A stretch of DNA of 64,000 nucleotides from an uncultured Porphyromonadaceae bacterium (GTDB lineage: Bacteria > Bacteroidota > Bacteroidia > Bacteroidales > Muribaculaceae). The position numbers and the translations under genes were made by a program. Below the pieces are notes generated by a model. The model did not search any database and was not told the origin of the DNA. It saw only the letters and a program-made list of their open reading frames with translations. Location of the stretch: NCBI GenBank assembly GCA_900541865.1, contig UQLO01000001.1, forward strand, positions 84,367-148,366. Direction: 5' to 3'. Positions 59,983-64,000 of this stretch are shown one piece after another (within the stretch, counting starts at the first letter, position 1; each line of letters opens with the position of its first letter).

Positions 59983-60144
59983 GAACTCATTTAAACTTAT
60001 TCCCAAATGTTAAAAACTCATCTTTTTTGTAAATCATTTCGGTCTTTTTCGGTTATTATGGAACCCCATAACGCCCTCAAAAGCCTTATGATTTCCTAAA
60101 AAATCTTTCGTTTTTACCTATTTGCGAAAAGTTTAAACGAGTTC
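59983..60144. repeat. 162-bp imperfect palindrome
   Basis: The two 81-base halves are related by reverse complement about a centre at 60063.5. The outer 16 bases (GAACTCATTTAAACTT and AAGTTTAAACGAGTTC) pair with one mismatch, the centre TTATGG-AACC-CCATAA is perfect, and the parts between align with small shifts (AAAAAC, TTTTTT and AAATCA blocks shared). No gene is encoded. It lies in the 3' untranslated region of the gene ending at 60167. The rest of 59863-60166 holds only the promoter and terminator listed separately. Confidence 0.8.
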
Positions 60145-60166
60145 TATATCAGGCGAGTGCCGAATG

Positions 60167-63100
60167 TCAGCGCACTGCAATTTTTGCGGTGGCGGTAGCG
60201 GTGCCGTTGGAGGCGCGCACGATGTATACGCCGGCGGCAAGACCGGCGGTGCTCAGAGCGTCGGCACCGGCGGCAACCTTGGTGCCGGCTACGGTGTAGA
60301 GTTCGAGGGCGCAGCCTGCAGCGGTGACTTCGCTGCCGTTATAGCGGATTGCGATGGCGGCGTCGGCCACTACAGAGGAATCAATACCGGAAACTTCGGC
60401 GTTGACGGTGCCCTGCACTGTGGTGCCGAGCACGCCGACGGTGAACTCGGAGGAGCCTTCGGCGATGGCCTTCATCTCGATGGAGAGCACGTTGTTGACA
60501 ACGGAGGCCGCGCCGGTCATTTCAACCTTGGCCATGTCGTAGTCCATGGTGAAGTCGCCCAGAACGTCGTCGAGGGTGAGTTCGCTGCGATCGAGCAGGC
60601 GCACTACGATATTGAAGGTTTCGCCGACTATAGTGTTGATTTGGGCGGTTTCGATGATGGCAGCGGTTTCGAAGTGGAGTTTCGGCGTCCATATGCTCTG
60701 CAGGTTCCAGGGATTCTCGGTGTCGGTGCCGAACTTGAAGCCCAGACCTTCCATGAATTCCTGCTCCAGCTCCCAGCGGCTCTTGGAGAGGCCCTCGGTG
60801 GAGGTGTGAGCGTCGTCGATGGTGTTTTGGATGATTTCGAGGTCGGAAATCACATAGTTGTCGGCCAGGCCGGCTTCGGGGAGAACGGGGTCGGTGGAGT
60901 AGATGGGTTCCCATTCGTCGTCGTAGCCGACAACGTCGGGTTCGTCGTTGCCGCGCGACCAACCCACGATGCGGTGAGCGGAGTCGAAAGCTCCGGCATA
61001 TGCGGGAGTGCCAAGTTTGGAGGGATCGACGGTGATGCTTTCCAGCCCTACGAAGTTGCCGCTGATGATGACGTTGACATCTTCTTTTGCCGAGGAGGCC
61101 AGCGAGCCTACGATGCCGCCCACGCAGTAGCCCTGCCAGCGGTTTGCACCGGTTGCGGTGATGGTGCCCTCGACGTGGTTGCGGCTCACGGGAGCGCGGT
61201 TGGAGGAAGCCACGATGCCGCCTATGGTGTGGGAGGCGGTAAGGTTGGCGTTGACGTGGCAGTCGGCCACGGTGCCGTCGGTGTGCATGGATGCGGTGAT
61301 GCCGCCGACTTCGCTTTCGCCGGTGATGGAGCCGGTGAATGCGGAGGCGATGACGTTTGTGCCGGTCATCATGCCGCCGATGATACCGCCGGCCTTACCT
61401 TTGGGGAAGTTGATGACGGCTCCGGCAACCTGGCTGGCCGTGATGGCCGAGTTGAGAGTGCCGCGGCCCAAAAGCGAACCGAATACGTCGTCGAAGTCGG
61501 CGCTTTCGGCTTTGAGACCGAACACGTGGACGTTGTCGACAGTGGTGCCCTGAGCTTCGCCGACAAGTAGGCCGGTGTAGCTGAAGGTGGAGCCGGCGGG
61601 AAGCACGGCGGCGTCGACGAAGGTGAGGTTTTTGAAGGAGGCGCCGGCCACGGAGTTCTTGAAGATGCCCCGGCCGGTGATGGTGAGGTTGCGCACCGTG
61701 TGGGCAGCGCCGTCGAGGGAGCCGCTGAAGGTGGGAATGGTCACGAAGTCGAGGCCGCCGCAGTCAATGTCGTTTGCGAGGCGGTAGTTGGCGGCAGTGT
61801 TGAACTTCATCTGCTGGAGGTCGCCGGCGGTGGCGATGAGATAGGGGTTCTCGGCGGAGCCGTCGCCACCGGCGAACTTGGCCAGAGGGAGGTCGTAGAA
61901 CTCGGTGGTGAGAACATCGTCGGCGCCGCGGAAGCTGACGAGCAGTTTGGGGTCGGAGGTAGCAAGCAGACCGACGTTGAGCAGGGTGCCCTTGGTGGCG
62001 TCAGGCTCGATGGTGAGCATGGGTTCGCTCTCGGGGGCAATGACGAGGAGTTCCTCCTGGGTGGCGGAATTGTCGGCGGTGATGTAGCGCTTCACCAGGA
62101 AGAGGTATTCCTGAGCCTCGTCGGTGTTGAAGAGGTAGGGATTGAGTGCGGAGGCGGAGATATACACTTGAGCCACCGCCACATTCTTGCCCAGGTTGAT
62201 GCGGTCGATGCGGTCGAATGCGCCGTCGCCGTTGATCCAGCCCACTTCGTGGAAGGTGTCCCCGTTGGCGTCGGTGGAGGCGGAGTTGAGCGAAGCGGCA
62301 TAGAGGATGCCCTTGGCGGTCTTGACGCGCTCCAGGGATGTGGAGATGGTCTTGTTGTCCAGGCGGTGGGCAATGGTGAGTGCGGTGGTGCCGGAGTAGA
62401 GGTCTACGAAGTCGTAGGTATAAGAGCTGCCTTCGTTGTAGATGAACATGGCCTGGGGTTCTTCGCCGGCGATGTCGTTGAGGAGGAGGTAGCTTTCGGT
62501 CTTTTCGGCAAGGGTCATGATGCGGTTGCCGGTGGCGTCGTAGACGTAGTAGGACTCGATGTACTGGTCGTCGTTGAGCGAGCTGTAGTCGGCGGCCGTG
62601 ATGACGAAGGCCGGAGTGCCGTCGGTGGTGTAGTGGCCGAAGTCAACGTCGCCGTCGTACATCAGCGAGCCTACCGAATAGAAAGTGCAGAGGATCTGCT
62701 CGTCGACGTTCTGAATGGTGGGAATCGACACGGAGGCGATTTCAGTCATTTCCGACGACCATGCCGAGGGCACCTGGCGCACCTTGACGATGAGGTGGTT
62801 ATCCTCGGTGACGTCTTCATTGCCGCTCATGCCGGAGGGGTCGACGAAGAAGGACTTCTCGTACTCCGAAGTAATGAAGGTGAGCTTGCCGTCCTTGACG
62901 CAGGAGATGAAGTAAGGGTTGCTCATGGCGTCGCCGGGAAGGCGCACGTTCTGAAATTCGGTGACGTCGAATACGGAGGGCCCGCCGCTCCAGCCTGCTT
63001 TGGAGTAGGTGGTTACGATGTTTTTGATGGTGGCGAGGTATTCGATGTAGTCGCTGTAGTCGTCGATGCTGCCTGCTGTTTCGTCGACGTAGCTGATGTA

Positions 63101-63745
63101 GAAGTTTTCACTCCAGGAGTCGGTGGCGGTGTTGACGGCGCTCACGGGCATACCGGGAATGGTCATAAGAATTTCGTCGGTTCCTTCCTCGGTCTTGTTG
63201 CCGCCTACGGAGTAGACGTTGGTGCGCACGTTGACGTAGGGATATTCAAGGAGTTCTGCCTTGTTCATCACCAGAGTTACGGTGATTTCGGGGTTTGCGT
63301 TGGTGTTGTAGAACTTCTTGCTGACGGTTGTGCCTAGAGCCACTTCAGCGGCGCGGGTTTCGCCTTCCTCGAGGCGGATTACGTCGTGTACCTTTCCTAC
63401 TTCCTGGAAGTTGTTGTCGTAGATGGTATATGTGAAGGCTGTTATGCGCTTTTCGGTTGCGTAGCCGCCGGGGAGTTCGATTTCTTCAACCTCAGTGTCG
63501 CCGGTGGCGAACCATACTGAGCCATCGGGGCCGTTGAGGAAGAGGATGTTGTTCGACTGGAGCGAGAGCGACGGTGTGGCTGCCGCTACGCCTTGAGGTG
63601 CCGAAAACTGTGCCGGAGGTGTGGTCTTTGCCACCAGCGCATGGCTCAGCGGGTTCGCCGCATATCGCTGCTGAACCGGGGAGGACGCTGCCTGCCCTGT
63701 GGCTGCGAGAGCCACAAACAGCGCCGGAAGTAAAATTTGTTTCAT
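60167..63745 (-). CDS. Large secreted GLUG-repeat protein with sorting-like tail
   Basis: 1192 residues from ATG 63745, where a signal peptide begins (MKQILLPALFVALAATGQA). Residues 40-600 are unassigned and beta-rich. At about 630-900 lies a region typical of GLUG-motif surface proteins: NPYLIATAGDLQQM, NYRLANDIDCGG, FSGSLDGAAHTVRNLTITG, then repeated GGI-[IV]-G/A turns such as AGGIIGGMMTG and VGGITASM, suggesting a beta-helix. After another beta domain (about 1030-1130, cohesin-like at best) the protein ends with ELYTVAGTKV and GVYIVRASNG, the sorting-tail pattern. A surface adhesin role is inferred. Leader and promoter are at 63746-63822. Confidence 0.8.
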   Translation of the reverse strand: MKQILLPALFVALAATGQAASSPVQQRYAANPLSHALVAKTTPPAQFSAPQGVAAATPSLSLQSNNILFLNGPDGSVWFATGDTEVEEIELPGGYATEKRITAFTYTIYDNNFQEVGKVHDVIRLEEGETRAAEVALGTTVSKKFYNTNANPEITVTLVMNKAELLEYPYVNVRTNVYSVGGNKTEEGTDEILMTIPGMPVSAVNTATDSWSENFYISYVDETAGSIDDYSDYIEYLATIKNIVTTYSKAGWSGGPSVFDVTEFQNVRLPGDAMSNPYFISCVKDGKLTFITSEYEKSFFVDPSGMSGNEDVTEDNHLIVKVRQVPSAWSSEMTEIASVSIPTIQNVDEQILCTFYSVGSLMYDGDVDFGHYTTDGTPAFVITAADYSSLNDDQYIESYYVYDATGNRIMTLAEKTESYLLLNDIAGEEPQAMFIYNEGSSYTYDFVDLYSGTTALTIAHRLDNKTISTSLERVKTAKGILYAASLNSASTDANGDTFHEVGWINGDGAFDRIDRINLGKNVAVAQVYISASALNPYLFNTDEAQEYLFLVKRYITADNSATQEELLVIAPESEPMLTIEPDATKGTLLNVGLLATSDPKLLVSFRGADDVLTTEFYDLPLAKFAGGDGSAENPYLIATAGDLQQMKFNTAANYRLANDIDCGGLDFVTIPTFSGSLDGAAHTVRNLTITGRGIFKNSVAGASFKNLTFVDAAVLPAGSTFSYTGLLVGEAQGTTVDNVHVFGLKAESADFDDVFGSLLGRGTLNSAITASQVAGAVINFPKGKAGGIIGGMMTGTNVIASAFTGSITGESEVGGITASMHTDGTVADCHVNANLTASHTIGGIVASSNRAPVSRNHVEGTITATGANRWQGYCVGGIVGSLASSAKEDVNVIISGNFVGLESITVDPSKLGTPAYAGAFDSAHRIVGWSRGNDEPDVVGYDDEWEPIYSTDPVLPEAGLADNYVISDLEIIQNTIDDAHTSTEGLSKSRWELEQEFMEGLGFKFGTDTENPWNLQSIWTPKLHFETAAIIETAQINTIVGETFNIVVRLLDRSELTLDDVLGDFTMDYDMAKVEMTGAASVVNNVLSIEMKAIAEGSSEFTVGVLGTTVQGTVNAEVSGIDSSVVADAAIAIRYNGSEVTAAGCALELYTVAGTKVAAGADALSTAGLAAGVYIVRASNGTATATAKIAVR

Positions 63746-63814
63746 CTGTGTATGGGAAATGTTTGATTGGTTTTCCAAATTGATTGACTTTGCGCGAATT
63801 TCCTATCGCGCCCG

Positions 63815-63822
63815 CAAAAATA
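63815..63822 (-). promoter_or_regulatory. -7 box (TATTTTTG) upstream of the large secreted protein gene
   Basis: It matches TAnnTTTG 69 bases before the ATG. A second perfect box, TAATTTTG, lies at 63945-63952 and could be an alternative. Neither has a clear -33 element. I see no gene in 63823-64000. Confidence 0.45.
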
Positions 63823-64000
63823 GTCATTTCCACATAATATATGAGCATAGCAAGTTCGACGAACGGAAAGATTAATTTTATTTAACTAAATAATCCGCCT
63901 TTTAAAGAAAAATGGCCGAAAACCGTAGGTTCAACTGGCAAGTGCAAAATTAGCGATTTGTTTGAAGAACTCGTCTTTCGGAGTGGAAAAACCGAGTCTT

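Overview
The window looks like a chromosomal segment of a GC-rich member of the Bacteroidales, most probably a Muribaculaceae-type gut bacterium. The evidence is the Bacteroidetes promoter (TTTG, about 19-20 bp, then TAnnTTTG) in front of most transcription units, the near absence of Shine-Dalgarno motifs, many secreted proteins with a C-terminal sorting-like tail, a PorQ gene, a SusR-like membrane regulator, and Bacteroidetes gene orders such as porQ-cmk-ispH and TPR-DUF4292-EnvC-flippase. The family assignment is an inference. Most of the window is housekeeping DNA with densely packed genes, many joined by ATGA or TAATG overlaps. I see no rRNA, prophage, CRISPR array or intact insertion sequence. 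There is one tRNA (Leu, anticodon TAG).

Layout: 1-2818 has a partial M3 peptidase and a secreted protein with three repeats. 2819-4166 is a gene-free island crowded with different hairpin repeats. 4167-4865 is a Crp/Fnr regulator. 5027-14580 is one leftward eight-gene unit (metG, ansA, a small secreted protein, dut, TPR protein, DUF4292 lipoprotein, EnvC-like factor, polysaccharide flippase). 14707-16500 is an accessory patch: an AAA ATPase, a 29-bp tandem repeat and what looks like the first 28 codons of a lost Fic gene. typA-folP and an inner-membrane OmpA protein follow. 20165-26265 pairs a secreted GH95 glycosidase with a divergent membrane-spanning AraC regulator that has no kinase or receiver domain; a 15-bp direct repeat at 21-bp spacing lies between them.

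26244-33000 holds a MATE exporter, nadB, ftcD, ribD and a YpfJ-type zinc peptidase. 33325-42530 holds a choice-of-anchor-J secreted protein, porQ-cmk-ispH-exonuclease-lipoprotein-priA, and nadC. 42610-48661 holds a DUF6377-like sensor-regulator facing a leftward udk-lptB-TPR-HAD unit. 48797-52653 joins an NfnAB-type transhydrogenase to a zinc-type ABC binding protein and ATPase without a permease. 52654-57174 is the leftward unit tsaB-tsaC-sugar-phosphate transferase-ClC channel. 57329-59092 holds YicC, a DUF4136 lipoprotein and tRNA-Leu. 59209-64000 holds a YczE/DUF6198-like membrane protein, a 162-bp imperfect palindrome and a 1192-residue secreted protein.

The most interesting signals are the GH95/kinase-less regulator pair with its candidate operator, the families of dispersed hairpins whose stems differ but stay paired (one forms the end of a flippase gene), the 29-bp repeat beside the Fic remnant, the 162-bp palindrome, and the His/Cys-rich tail on the permease-less zinc ABC ATPase.
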